A stretch of 64,000 bases of DNA from Sphaerimonospora cavernae (GCF_042435035.1 NZ_JBHMQT010000037.1:121813-185812), one strand, 5' to 3'; positions 1-8,255 are shown, counted from the stretch's first letter. A program made the numbers and translations. Notes: generated by a model not told the origin, from the sequence alone.

Positions 1-88
1 TCGAGACACCGTGTACCACGGGAAGACTCTGCACACCTGGGAAGATGAGGCGACGGCCGCTTGGCCTGACTGGAAGTGTCCGCTTTGA
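1..88 (+). CDS. C-terminal end of an unidentified gene (partial)
   Basis: Reading from base 2, an open frame runs in from the window edge and stops at the TGA at 86-88. It would encode about 28 residues rich in Trp, His and acidic residues, ending in the motif PDWKCPL. It is too short to assign to a family. It could be the tail of a real gene or a chance open frame. Nothing in the neighbouring GntR region decides this. Confidence 0.3.
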   Translation, partial: RDTVYHGKTLHTWEDEATAAWPDWKCPL

Positions 89-126
89 TGGCTGACGGAG
101 ACTTGTGAGCAGCCCGCTGAATGAGG

Positions 127-366
127 TCAATTGAGCTTCGCCTGCTCGTGGAGGAGTTCGACCAGGGTTGGCAGATCCTCGGCAGCCACGGTCTTGTACA
201 TACCTAGCTTGAGTTGCTCGCCGCTCAAGATCACGCCACGTCTGGTGGCGTAGTACGCCCCTTCGTCACTGCGGAACATCGCCCAACCGGAAAACGCTCT
301 GCGGACCTCGTCAAGGTCTGCACTCGTTGAAGTTCTCACATGACTGAGCGTACTCCTCCTGTACAT
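127..366 (-). CDS. Small unknown protein divergent from the GntR regulator
   Basis: A 79-residue soluble protein with no signal peptide or membrane segment. I place the start at the ATG at 366; a longer reading from 438 would run through the palindrome and into the divergent regulator. The body alternates charged and hydrophobic stretches and has no motif I recognise. It sits head-to-head with a short GntR-type regulator, an arrangement seen in mobile-element and regulatory cassettes of actinomycetes, so shared control through the palindrome between them is likely. Function unknown. Confidence 0.5.
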   Translation of the reverse strand: MYRRSTLSHVRTSTSADLDEVRRAFSGWAMFRSDEGAYYATRRGVILSGEQLKLGMYKTVAAEDLPTLVELLHEQAKLN

Positions 367-372
367 GCCTGT

Positions 373-393
373 CCATGCCATCACATGGCATGG
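373..393. promoter_or_regulatory. Perfect 9-bp inverted repeat between divergent genes (candidate GntR operator)
   Basis: The arms CCATGCCAT and ATGGCATGG are exact reverse complements separated by CAC. The site lies in the 70-bp gap between the start of the small minus-strand gene (366) and the start of the GntR-type gene (437). GntR-type regulators usually bind short palindromes near their own promoter, so autoregulation is the simplest reading. Binding itself is inferred. Confidence 0.55.
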
Positions 394-436
394 GCTGGTT
401 AGGGGTAGCTCGGCATGTTTTCCTACGGTTGTCGAC

Positions 437-727
437 ATGATGGAGTTCGAACCCGATCGCTACGTGTGGGTTCAAGTTGCTGAGCGACTACGGAATCGCA
501 TCGTCGATGGGACATACCAACCCAAACGCCTCCTGTCAGAGGTGCAACTCATGCAGGAGTTCGGCGTGGCTCGGGGCACGTTGCGCAAGGCGATGAAGAA
601 GCTGAGAGAGGAGGGGCTCCTCTATACGGTTCCGAACCTCGGAAGCTTCGTCAGCCCCCAGGGCGAGGAGGACGGGGTTGAGAGCGACGAACCGGAGGCG
701 GCGGGTTCGGCGACTGACTCCGCGTAG
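437..727 (+). CDS. Short GntR-family transcriptional regulator (winged-helix only)
   Basis: A 96-residue protein made almost entirely of a GntR winged helix-turn-helix. The start of the fold is YVWVQVAERLRNRIVDG, followed by the recognition-helix segment LMQEFGVARGTLRKAMKKL and the wing GLLYTVPNLGSFV. The C-terminal effector domain of ordinary GntR proteins is missing; only about 20 acidic residues follow the wing. I prefer the ATG at 437 (or 440), since an upstream start at 365 would translate the palindrome. Single-domain GntR proteins of this kind are common in actinomycete integrative elements, which makes a mobile-element origin possible but unproven. Confidence 0.8.
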   Translation: MMEFEPDRYVWVQVAERLRNRIVDGTYQPKRLLSEVQLMQEFGVARGTLRKAMKKLREEGLLYTVPNLGSFVSPQGEEDGVESDEPEAAGSATDSA

Positions 728-802
728 GCAGGCACCTGCTGTCGCACGTCCGCATCGGCAGTCACTCGGGCCCTGCTCGTGAGCCATCGGCGGTAACGAG
801 CC

Positions 803-1048
803 TCACCACGGGAGATCGTCCGTGGTGTCGTCGAGCATGCCCCGCAACTCCTCGGCGAGGCCCGCCTGGTCATGACCAAGCAGCAGCAGTTCGCCGATGA
901 TTTCCGTGGCGGGCACCCAGCGGCGGCGCCGCTCGACCGGGATGGACTTCGCGACGGTGTCATCATCCCCAGCCATCTCTGTCCACTCCTCCCAAAACCG
1001 CCGCGGCATCGTTTCGTAGTGCCCACGCCAGAGTTCCCACCCAGCCAC
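803..1048 (-). CDS. Small Trp-rich unknown protein downstream of nuoH
   Basis: An 81-residue soluble protein with a GTG start. Its N-terminus carries several Trp residues and the remainder is acidic (GMLDDTTDDLPW at the C-terminus). It lies 36 bp after the nuoH stop on the same strand and may be co-transcribed with the nuo genes. No cofactor motif, signal peptide or membrane helix is visible, and I know no complex I subunit or accessory factor that it resembles. It could equally be an independent gene. Confidence 0.5.
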   Translation of the reverse strand: MAGWELWRGHYETMPRRFWEEWTEMAGDDDTVAKSIPVERRRRWVPATEIIGELLLLGHDQAGLAEELRGMLDDTTDDLPW

Positions 1049-1084
1049 CGTAGGACGTCTGCCGTCGGTGGGACGGGCGTACGG

Positions 1085-2038
1085 TCAGGTCATGAGGACC
1101 TTGGTTACGCCGGTGAGGGCGAGTTGGAGGAGGGCAAGGGGGACGAGGCCGATCCAGGCGAGCTTCTGCAACTGGTCCTCCCGCAGCCGGGGATAGCTCA
1201 CCCGGAGCCAGATCACCACGAACGCCAGGGCGAAGACCTTGGCGAGCGTCCAGACGGGCCCCGGGAGCAGCGGGCCGTGCCAGCCGCCGAGGAAGAGGAC
1301 GGTGGTCAGCGCCGACAGCACCACGATCCCGGCGTACTCCGCGAGCATGAACAAGGCGAACCGCAGGCCTGTGTACTCGGTCATCGGGCCCATGATGATC
1401 TCCGACTCGGCGATCGGCATGTCGAACGGCGGCCTGCGCAGTTCCGCCAGCCCGGCGACGAAGAAGACCATCGCACCGATGGCCTGCCAGGGCAGCCACC
1501 ACCACCGCCACTGCTCGACGATCCCCTGCAGCGACAGCGTGCCGGCGGCCATCGCCACGCTGGAGGCCGCGAGCACGAGCGGCAGCTCGTACGACATGAG
1601 CTGGGCCGCCGCCCGGATGCCGCCCAGCACGCTGTACTTGTTGGCCGACGCCCACCCCGCCATGATCACGCCGAGCACGCCGATGCCCATCACGGCCAGC
1701 GCGAAGAACAGCCCGGCGTCGAGGTCCACCCCCACCAGCCCGGGGCCGACCGGGATCACGACCATCACCACGAGGTACGGCACGAGCGCCACGGCCGGCG
1801 CGATGGCGAACACCCGTCGGTCGGCGGCGGCCGGGATCACGTCCTCCTTCTGGGCGAACTTGACCCCATCCGCGATGAGCTGCGCCCAGCCGTGGAAACC
1901 CCCGGCGTACATCGGCCCGAGCCGGGACTGCATGTGGGCCATGGCCTTGTGCTCCATCTGCCCGACGATCAGCGGTAGCAACAGGAACGCCGCCACGATG
2001 GCGACCAGCCGTACCGCGATGTCGAGCAGGTCAGCCAC
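1085..2038 (-). CDS. nuoH: NADH-quinone oxidoreductase subunit H
   Basis: A 317-residue polytopic membrane protein, the usual length for NuoH, which forms much of the quinone cavity and the start of the proton path. The family signatures are present: RLGPMYAGGFHGWAQLIADG near residue 40, the KFAQKEDVIP loop, the acidic ESEIIMGPMTEYTGLRF segment, and about eight hydrophobic helices. The GTG start at 2038 overlaps the nuoC stop by 8 bp, indicating translational coupling. NuoH normally works with NuoB and NuoD at the quinone site, yet no nuoD is found in this operon. Confidence 0.95.
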   Translation of the reverse strand: MADLLDIAVRLVAIVAAFLLLPLIVGQMEHKAMAHMQSRLGPMYAGGFHGWAQLIADGVKFAQKEDVIPAAADRRVFAIAPAVALVPYLVVMVVIPVGPGLVGVDLDAGLFFALAVMGIGVLGVIMAGWASANKYSVLGGIRAAAQLMSYELPLVLAASSVAMAAGTLSLQGIVEQWRWWWLPWQAIGAMVFFVAGLAELRRPPFDMPIAESEIIMGPMTEYTGLRFALFMLAEYAGIVVLSALTTVLFLGGWHGPLLPGPVWTLAKVFALAFVVIWLRVSYPRLREDQLQKLAWIGLVPLALLQLALTGVTKVLMT

Positions 2039-2636
2039 CGCCCGTCTGCTCCTCCCCTCGCGCGGACTCGCGTGCGGCTCCCCCGCCACCGCCGGCCCAG
2101 TCGGCGGGGACGCCGGGCGGCAGCATCTTGCGGCGGCTGGGTGACCCATGGCCGGACTCACCCGGCTCCTTGGCCCCCGGCCAGGCCTTGGCGACCCGGG
2201 CGGCGAGTACGAAGTCCTTGCGCAGCGGATGCCCCTCGAACCCGTCGGGCAGCAGCAGCGGCCGCAGATCGGGGTGGCCGTCGAAGACCACGCCGAACAT
2301 CTCGAACGTCTCCCGCTCATGCCAGTCGGCTCCGCGGAAGACGCCGGTCGCGGTCGGCAGGCGGGGATCGGCGCGCGGCACCCGAGTTCTGACCAGCAGG
2401 TGCGCCATCGCGACCGGGTCGAAGACGTGGGCCACGACGTGGAAGCCGTCCGGCGGGTCGTCCACACCGGTCAGCCAGTCGAAGAACTCGAAGCCCCGGG
2501 ACCTGGCGAAGGACAGCACCTCGACCCAGTCGTCCGGTGCCACGTCCACCACGAGCTCGCCGAACGAGTCGGAGAGCTGGACGCGCGAGCCGTACCGCTC
2601 CTGGACCGCAGCCGTAAAAGCGGGCGCGGCGCTCAC
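2031..2636 (-). CDS. nuoC: NADH-quinone oxidoreductase subunit C
   Basis: A 201-residue 30-kDa-type subunit of the peripheral arm. It carries the family signature around residues 105-145: ERETFEMFGVVFDGHPDLR followed by GFEGHPLRKDF. It is a stand-alone NuoC and is not fused to NuoD. The C-terminal 45 residues are Gly/Ser/Glu-rich and look disordered. The start is a GTG whose first base overlaps the nuoB stop in a GTGA arrangement, and its stop overlaps the nuoH start. In complex I the C subunit packs beside NuoD, which is absent here. Confidence 0.93.
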   Translation of the reverse strand: MSAAPAFTAAVQERYGSRVQLSDSFGELVVDVAPDDWVEVLSFARSRGFEFFDWLTGVDDPPDGFHVVAHVFDPVAMAHLLVRTRVPRADPRLPTATGVFRGADWHERETFEMFGVVFDGHPDLRPLLLPDGFEGHPLRKDFVLAARVAKAWPGAKEPGESGHGSPSRRKMLPPGVPADWAGGGGGAARESARGEEQTGGG

Positions 2637-3151
2637 GATTGCCCGCCCGGCAGGTACCGGTCGCTCAGCGTCTCACCGGCGATCTTCTCCTGGAGCTTCA
2701 TGATGCCCTGGAGCAGCGCCTCGGGCCGGGGCGGGCAGCCGGGGACGTACACGTCGACCGGGATGATCTGGTCGACGCCCTTGGTCACGCAGTAGGAGTC
2801 CCAGTACGGCCCGCCGGTGTTGGAGCAGGCCCCGAACGAGATGACGTACTTGGGATCGGGCATCTGCTCGTAGAGCCGCTTGACCGCCGGGGCCATCTTG
2901 TCGGTCACCGTGCCAGAAACGATCATGAGATCGGCCTGCCTGGGGCCGTTCGCGAACGGGATCACCCCGAACCGGATGAAGTCATGCCTGCTCATCGACG
3001 TCGCGATGAACTCGATGGCGCAGCAGGCCAGCCCGAAGTTGAACACCCACAGCGAATAGCGGCGCCCCCAGTTCAGCACGAATTTCATGGGCTTGGGCGC
3101 CAGCCGGGATCCGGGCCCGACAGTCGGCGTCGGAAGGTCGCTCACCGCCAT
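2633..3151 (-). CDS. nuoB: NADH-quinone oxidoreductase subunit B, N2-cluster protein
   Basis: A 172-residue protein that holds the terminal [4Fe-4S] cluster N2 of complex I. The cluster ligands are intact: the tandem Cys43-Cys44 in FGLACCAIEF, Cys109 in SFGACSNTGG and Cys139 in YVPGCPPRPEAL. Length and motif spacing are normal, so the subunit is probably functional. I use the ATG at 3151. It lies 61 bp downstream of nuoA and overlaps nuoC by 4 bp. It is part of a four-gene nuoABCH operon without the NADH-input module. Confidence 0.95.
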   Translation of the reverse strand: MAVSDLPTPTVGPGSRLAPKPMKFVLNWGRRYSLWVFNFGLACCAIEFIATSMSRHDFIRFGVIPFANGPRQADLMIVSGTVTDKMAPAVKRLYEQMPDPKYVISFGACSNTGGPYWDSYCVTKGVDQIIPVDVYVPGCPPRPEALLQGIMKLQEKIAGETLSDRYLPGGQS

Positions 3152-3212
3152 ATCCCCATTCTGCTCTTCCGGCGGGCCTCCCGGCGAATGGTCGTGCCCG
3201 GCACGGACCGCG

Positions 3213-3584
3213 TCAGGTCCAGGTGAGCACCCGTTTCCGCCAGGCGTACAGGATGCCGAGGGCGATGAAGCCCAGGAAGACGAACATCTCCACGAGGGTG
3301 GCCATGCCGTACCCGGGCGCGGCGAAGATCGTGGCCCAGGGGAAGAGGAAGACCGCGTCGACCGCGAAGACCACGTAGAGATATGTGAAGACGTAGTAGC
3401 GGATCTGCGACTGCGCCCATCCCTCGCCGACGGGATCGATCCCGCATTCGTAGGTGAGCAGCTTCTCCGGCGTCGGCCGGTGCGGCCGGAGGGCGCGATT
3501 GGCCATGAGTCCCCCGGCGAAGATCGCCACGCCGATGAGGAGTAGGACCGCGACGACGGCATACGACCCGAAATATCCGTTCAA
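3213..3584 (-). CDS. nuoA: NADH-quinone oxidoreductase subunit A
   Basis: A 123-residue protein with three predicted membrane helices and the NuoA loop signature YECGIDPVGEGWAQSQIRYY between helices 1 and 2. The third helix is followed by a short basic tail (WRKRVL). I choose the TTG at 3584 because a clear GGGAGGC ribosome-binding sequence lies just upstream and the length then matches the family. An ATG at 3635 would add 17 residues with no ribosome site. First gene of the nuoABCH operon; its leader contains the decamer repeats described separately. Confidence 0.88.
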   Translation of the reverse strand: MNGYFGSYAVVAVLLLIGVAIFAGGLMANRALRPHRPTPEKLLTYECGIDPVGEGWAQSQIRYYVFTYLYVVFAVDAVFLFPWATIFAAPGYGMATLVEMFVFLGFIALGILYAWRKRVLTWT

Positions 3585-4115
3585 GCCGCCTCCCAGCCCG
3601 TACGACCTTCGGTACGCCCCCGGAGCCCTCACCATCGAGCCTACGCCGACGCCGAGCGGCCACACAGCGCCACTCAGCGCCGCACAGGGCCACACAGGGC
3701 CACACAGCGGCCATTCAGCGGCCACGCAGCGGCACGGCACGGCCACGGGCCGGAAGCGGCGATCCCAAAGAGTGGGCAATGAGGGACCGAGGTCGGCCTC
3801 CCGCATATAGTTGAGGATCGTGACCCGGAAGATGCTCTTCGCTCGCTTGCACGTCGACCTGTGCCGGCTCGCGGCGGGGCTGTGTCGCCCGGATGGCCCG
3901 CGAGCTTGATATGGCCGCCGACCTCGGTCCAGCCACAGACAGGGCGTCAGATGCGGGTTCCAAGCCCGCCTCCCCCCTGAACGGCAAGCCCCGATAGTAC
4001 GCACGTCAATGTTCGCACGATGGAAAACAAGGCGTGGCCCCGATGGATCTAGCATGGATATAGGAACGCGCGCCGGGCAGGGCGGCCCGGGCGTGTCGAG
4101 GAGGATTGAGGAGCT
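3585..4115. other. Intergenic region between divergent nuoA and korA
   Basis: This 531-bp stretch has no convincing gene. Its left third carries the decamer tandem repeats (3660-3731). A T-arm-like hairpin (GCGGG, seven bases, CCCGC) sits near 3953-3969, but no acceptor or D arm goes with it. The right end has the ribosome-binding sequence GAGGAG before the korA GTG. Promoters for both operons should lie here; I could not assign -35 or -10 boxes with confidence. Confidence 0.6.
3660..3731. repeat. Tandem decamer/undecamer repeat in the nuoA leader
   Basis: Five consecutive 10-bp units occur (CCACACAGCG, CCACTCAGCG, CCGCACAGGG, CCACACAGGG, CCACACAGCG), followed by two 11-bp units (GCCATTCAGCG, GCCACGCAGCG). 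The array lies 76-147 bp upstream of the nuoA TTG on the transcribed side, so it would be in the nuoA promoter or 5' leader. It is not part of any gene. The unit length is close to one helical turn, which would place a repeated site on one face of the DNA. Confidence 0.75.
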
Positions 4116-5975
4116 GTGACCAAGCAGGTTCAGCAACTCGACCGTGTGATCATCCGGTTCGCGGGTGATTCCGGCGACGGAATGCAGCTCACAGGTGATC
4201 GGTTCACAGCGGAGACGGCTCAGTTCGGCAACGACCTGTCGACGCTTCCCAACTTCCCGGCGGAGATCCGGGCTCCCGCGGGCACGCTGCCCGGGGTGTC
4301 GAGCTTCCAGCTCCACTTCGCCGACCACGACATCCTGACCCCCGGGGACGCGCCGAACGTCCTGGTCGCGATGAACCCGGCGGCGTTGAAGGCCAACCTG
4401 TCGGACCTGCCGCGCGGGGCGGACATCATCGCCAACACCGATGAGTTCACCAAGCGCAATCTGACCAAGGTGGGGTACGACGGCAACCCGCTGGAGGACG
4501 ACTCGCTGGCCGAGTGGCGTCTGCACGCGGTGCCGCTGACCTCGCTGACGGTCAAGGCGCTCGAGGGCTTCGACGTCTCCAAGAAGGACGCCGAGCGGGC
4601 CAAGAACATGTTCGCGCTCGGGTTGCTGTCGTGGCTGTACAACCGGCCGACCGAGGGAACGCTCGCGTTCCTGGAGGCGAAGTTCGCCAAGAAGCCCGAG
4701 ATCGCCAAGGCGAACATCGCGGCGTTCCAGGCGGGGTGGAACTACGGCGAGACCACCGAGTCGTTCTCGGTGTCGTACGAGGTCAAGCCGGCCCGGCTCA
4801 AGGCGGGCGTGTACCGGAACATCTCCGGCAACCTGGCGTTGGCCTACGGGCTGGTCGCGGCGTCGGTGCAGGCGAAGCTGCCGCTGTTCCTCGGGTCGTA
4901 TCCGATCACTCCGGCCTCCGACATCCTGCACGAGCTGTCCAGGCACAAGCGGTTCGGCGTACGGACCTTCCAGGCCGAAGACGAGATCGCCGGGGTCGGC
5001 GCCGCCCTCGGGGCGTCGTTCGGCGGGTCGCTGGGCGTGACCACCACCTCCGGCCCGGGCGTGGCGCTGAAGGCCGAGACCGTCGGCCTTGCGGTGGCGA
5101 CCGAGCTGCCGCTGGTCATCGTGGACGTGCAGCGGGCCGGCCCGAGCACGGGGATGCCGACCAAGACCGAGCAGACCGACCTGTTGATGGCGATGTTCGG
5201 CCGCAACGGTGAGTCGCCGGTGCCGGTGCTGGCCCCGGCCACCCCGGCGGACTGCTTCCACATGGCGGTCGAGGCGGCGCGGATCGCGCTGAAGTACCGC
5301 ACGCCGGTGATGCTGCTGTCGGACGGGTACCTGGCCAACGGGTCCGAGCCCTGGCGCATCCCCGAGATCGACGAGCTCCCCGACATCTCGGTGGAGTTCG
5401 CGACCGAGCCGAACGGCGAGGACGGCACGACCTATCTGCCGTTCCAGCGCGACCCGGACACGTTGGCGCGTCCGTGGGCGGTGCCCGGGACCGCCGGGTT
5501 GGAGCACCGGATCGGCGGCATCGAGAAGGCCGACGGGTCGGGAAACATCTCCTACGATCCGGACAACCACGACCGAATGGTTCACCTGCGTCAGGCCAAG
5601 ATCGACGGGATCGACGTGCCCGACCTTGCCGTGGACGACCCTGACGGGGACGCCCGGGTGCTCGTGCTCGGCTGGGGGTCGACCTACGGCTCGATCGCGG
5701 CAGGAGTACGGCGGGCCCGCGCGGCCGGGCACAAGGTCGCCCAGGCCCACCTGCGGCATCTGAACCCGCTGCCGGCCAACACCGGCGAGGTGCTGCGCGC
5801 CTACGACAAGGTGCTGCTGCCGGAGATCAACCTCGGCCAGCTCGCCATGCTGCTGCGGGCCCGGTTCCTGGTCGACGTGATCAGCTACAACCGGGTGCGC
5901 GGCCTTCCGTTCAAGGCCGAAGAGCTCGCCGGCGTGATCAGTGACGTCATCGGGGACGTGATCGAAAGTGACTGA
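4116..5975 (+). CDS. korA: 2-oxoacid:ferredoxin oxidoreductase, fused gamma-alpha subunit (KorA type)
   Basis: A 619-residue subunit that, with KorB, decarboxylates 2-oxoglutarate (or a related 2-oxoacid) to the acyl-CoA and reduces ferredoxin. Residues about 10-200 are the gamma domain, opening with RFAGDSGDGMQLTG. Residues about 225-480 are the alpha (pyrimidine-binding) domain with SYPITPASDI and the CoA-loop-like GPSTGMPTKTEQTD. The C-terminus, with VLGWGSTYGSIAAGVRRA, is the transketolase-C-like domain. The start is GTG with GAGGAG upstream. It overlaps korB by 8 bp. Exact 2-oxoacid specificity cannot be read from sequence alone. Confidence 0.94.
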   Translation: MTKQVQQLDRVIIRFAGDSGDGMQLTGDRFTAETAQFGNDLSTLPNFPAEIRAPAGTLPGVSSFQLHFADHDILTPGDAPNVLVAMNPAALKANLSDLPRGADIIANTDEFTKRNLTKVGYDGNPLEDDSLAEWRLHAVPLTSLTVKALEGFDVSKKDAERAKNMFALGLLSWLYNRPTEGTLAFLEAKFAKKPEIAKANIAAFQAGWNYGETTESFSVSYEVKPARLKAGVYRNISGNLALAYGLVAASVQAKLPLFLGSYPITPASDILHELSRHKRFGVRTFQAEDEIAGVGAALGASFGGSLGVTTTSGPGVALKAETVGLAVATELPLVIVDVQRAGPSTGMPTKTEQTDLLMAMFGRNGESPVPVLAPATPADCFHMAVEAARIALKYRTPVMLLSDGYLANGSEPWRIPEIDELPDISVEFATEPNGEDGTTYLPFQRDPDTLARPWAVPGTAGLEHRIGGIEKADGSGNISYDPDNHDRMVHLRQAKIDGIDVPDLAVDDPDGDARVLVLGWGSTYGSIAAGVRRARAAGHKVAQAHLRHLNPLPANTGEVLRAYDKVLLPEINLGQLAMLLRARFLVDVISYNRVRGLPFKAEELAGVISDVIGDVIESD

Positions 5976-7044
5976 AATCCACAACGGCAACGGGAGCCTG
6001 AACGGCAAGGGCCTGGCCCTGGTGCCCCGGGCCGAGGGCAAGCAGACACTGAAGGACTTCAAGTCCGACCAGGAGGTCCGCTGGTGCCCCGGCTGCGGCG
6101 ACTACGCCATCCTGGCGGCGGTGCAGTCGTTCCTGCCCGAGCTCGGACTCAAGCGCGAGAACATCGTGTTCGTCTCCGGGATCGGTTGCTCCTCACGTTT
6201 CCCGTACTACCTGAACACCTACGGCATCCACTCCATCCACGGCCGCGCCCCGGCCATCGCGACCGGGTTGGCGGCCTCCCGGCCGGACCTGTCGGTGTGG
6301 GTGATCACCGGGGATGGCGACTCGCTGTCGATCGGCGGCAACCACCTGATCCACGCGCTGCGTCGCAACGTCAACCTCAACATCCTGCTGTTCAACAACC
6401 GGATCTACGGGCTGACCAAGGGGCAGTACTCCCCGACCAGCGAGGTCGGGAAGATCACCAAGTCGACCCCGATGGGATCGCTGGACAAGCCGTTCAACCC
6501 GATCTCCCTCGCGCTGGGGTCCGAGGCCTCCTTCGTGGCCCGGACCATCGACTCCGACCGCAAGCACCTGCAGGGCGTGCTGCGTGAGGCGACCGCCCAC
6601 CAAGGCGCCTCGCTGGTGGAGATCTACCAGAACTGCAACATCTTCAACGACAACGCCTTCGAGGCGCTGAAGGACCCCGCCACCCGCGACGACATCACCG
6701 TCAAGCTCGAGCACGGGCAGCCGATCGTGTTCGGCACCGGTGACAACGAGAAGGCGGTGCGGCTGTCGCCGACCGGCGGGGTCGAGGTCGTACGCCGAGC
6801 CGACATCGCCGACAGCGAGATCCTGGTCCACGACGCGCACAACCCCGACCCATCGGTGGCGTTCGCACTGTCGCGGCTGGACGACCCGGCGTTCGAGCAC
6901 GTACCGATCGGGATCTTCCGCTCGGTCGACCGCCCCGCCTACGACCAGCTCCTCAACGAGCAGGTCGACACCGCCATCGCCACCAAGGGCCCCGGCAGCC
7001 TCGCCGGCCTGCTCCACTCCGGCGACACCTGGCAGATCAACTGA
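5968..7044 (+). CDS. korB: 2-oxoacid:ferredoxin oxidoreductase beta subunit, TPP and Fe-S protein
   Basis: A 358-residue catalytic subunit binding thiamine diphosphate and one [4Fe-4S] cluster. The four expected cysteines are present: Cys40 and Cys43 in RWCPGCGDY, Cys74 in SGIGCSSRF, and Cys223 in YQNCNIFND. The TPP site is GDGDSLSIGGNHLIHALRR (from residue 115) with NRIYGLTKGQYSPTS after it. Translation is coupled to korA by an 8-bp GTGACTGA overlap. Reduced ferredoxin made here could feed the neighbouring nuo proteins, although that link is inferred from proximity only. Confidence 0.94.
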   Translation: MTEIHNGNGSLNGKGLALVPRAEGKQTLKDFKSDQEVRWCPGCGDYAILAAVQSFLPELGLKRENIVFVSGIGCSSRFPYYLNTYGIHSIHGRAPAIATGLAASRPDLSVWVITGDGDSLSIGGNHLIHALRRNVNLNILLFNNRIYGLTKGQYSPTSEVGKITKSTPMGSLDKPFNPISLALGSEASFVARTIDSDRKHLQGVLREATAHQGASLVEIYQNCNIFNDNAFEALKDPATRDDITVKLEHGQPIVFGTGDNEKAVRLSPTGGVEVVRRADIADSEILVHDAHNPDPSVAFALSRLDDPAFEHVPIGIFRSVDRPAYDQLLNEQVDTAIATKGPGSLAGLLHSGDTWQIN

Positions 7045-7059
7045 ACAAGGACCACCTGA

Positions 7060-7091
7060 CGAAGGGACTCGCCATCGCGCGAGTCCCTTCG
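7060..7091 (+). terminator. Hairpin terminator after korB
   Basis: A perfect 12-bp stem (CGAAGGGACTCG pairing with CGAGTCCCTTCG) closes an 8-base loop, 15 bp after the korB stop. It lacks a long T run, as is common in high-GC actinomycetes. It probably isolates korAB from the polysaccharide locus. Confidence 0.75.
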
Positions 7092-7313
7092 CATATGTCC
7101 GCCTATGTCCGCGTATATCCGGGGCTCGTCGCCCGGCGCCCGCCTTCCGCCACCTCACGGTTTTCTGAAGATCTCCCAAGGGGGGGCGGCGACCTGCGAC
7201 AATTTCACTTCCATCATGCGAAACGGCCTAGGAGATCAGATGACCCACGCATGCCCGGTCAGTGATCTAACCGGAATCCCGTCGATACAGGACCACGAAA
7301 TGGGCACGCTGCC

Positions 7314-8255
7314 TTGACAGTCGTCGACAGGGAAGAAGCGTGGGCGGGAACGCGGGCGCTGGTGACGGGCGCCACCGGTTTCATCGGCTCCCACCTGGTG
7401 GGACGGCTCGCCTCACTCGGCGCCGAGGTCCATGCGGTGAGCCGTCGACCCCCTGAGCGGGCGGGGTGCGGAGAGATCTGGCACCGCGCCGACCTGCGCG
7501 GCGCGGACGCCACCCTGGAGATCTTCGGGGTCGCGCGTCCGGACGTGGTGTTCCACCTGGCCAGTGAGGTGAACGGGGCCCGGGACCCCCACGTCGTGCT
7601 GCCGACGCTGGAGCACAACCTGATCAGCACGGTCAACGTGCTCAGTGCGGCGATCGCCCGACCGGACGTCCGCCTGCTGCTGTGCGGGTCGAGCGAGGAG
7701 CCGCGACCGGCCAACGGCCACTCGCCGCCACCCTCGCCCTACGCGATGGCCAAATGGGCGGCGACCGGCTACGCCCAGCTGTTCCAGCGGCTGTGGGACG
7801 TGCCGATCACGATCCTGCGGCCCACCATGGTGTACGGCCCCGGCCAGCAGGACACGGCGAAGCTGGTGCCGTACGTGACGCTCGCACTGCTGCGCGGCGA
7901 GGAGCCTCGGCTCACCAGCGGGGCGAAGCTGGTCGACTGGGTGTATGTCGACGACGTGGTCGACGCGTTCGTGACGGCGGCCCGGAGCGAGGGGGCGGTC
8001 GGCCAGATCTTCGACGTCGGCACGGGAACCCGGGTCTCCGTCAGGGAGACGGTGGAACTCCTCTTCCGCCTCGCCGGGCGCACGCGGGCACCCGAATTCG
8101 GCGCGGTCCCCGACCGTCCGCATGACATCTCCCAGACCGCCGACCTTGAGCCCGCGGCGAAGGCGTTGGGGGGGTGGCGTCCCGCTGTCGGCCTCGAAGA
8201 GGGCCTGAAGCGAACTTTCTCCTGGTACGCCCGGGAGGCAGTCGGGAAAAGGTAA
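7314..8255 (+). CDS. NAD-dependent nucleotide-sugar epimerase/dehydratase (extended SDR)
   Basis: A 313-residue extended short-chain dehydrogenase/reductase. It has the Rossmann signature GATGFIG at residues 19-25 and the catalytic Tyr143/Lys147 pair in SPYAMAKWA; RPTMVYGPGQQD is typical of sugar-nucleotide enzymes. The substrate is not evident; UDP- or dTDP-hexose epimerases and reductases look alike at this level. The start is the TTG at 7314, with no clear ribosome site. It is the first gene of the polysaccharide locus on this strand, followed after 30 bp by an oxygenase-like gene. Confidence 0.82.
   Translation: MTVVDREEAWAGTRALVTGATGFIGSHLVGRLASLGAEVHAVSRRPPERAGCGEIWHRADLRGADATLEIFGVARPDVVFHLASEVNGARDPHVVLPTLEHNLISTVNVLSAAIARPDVRLLLCGSSEEPRPANGHSPPPSPYAMAKWAATGYAQLFQRLWDVPITILRPTMVYGPGQQDTAKLVPYVTLALLRGEEPRLTSGAKLVDWVYVDDVVDAFVTAARSEGAVGQIFDVGTGTRVSVRETVELLFRLAGRTRAPEFGAVPDRPHDISQTADLEPAAKALGGWRPAVGLEEGLKRTFSWYAREAVGKR

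Noticed and set aside
872..1978. Long plus-strand open frame opposite nuoH
   Set aside because: It is antisense to a clear nuoH; its composition is charged and repetitive, as expected from reverse reading of GC-rich code.
3953..3985. T-arm-like hairpin suggesting a tRNA near korA
   Set aside because: The stem and seven-base loop look like a T arm, but I found no matching acceptor, D arm or anticodon arm on either strand.
3715..3987. 90-residue minus-strand open frame in the nuoA/korA gap
   Set aside because: It runs through the tandem repeats and the hairpin and has no coherent fold pattern.
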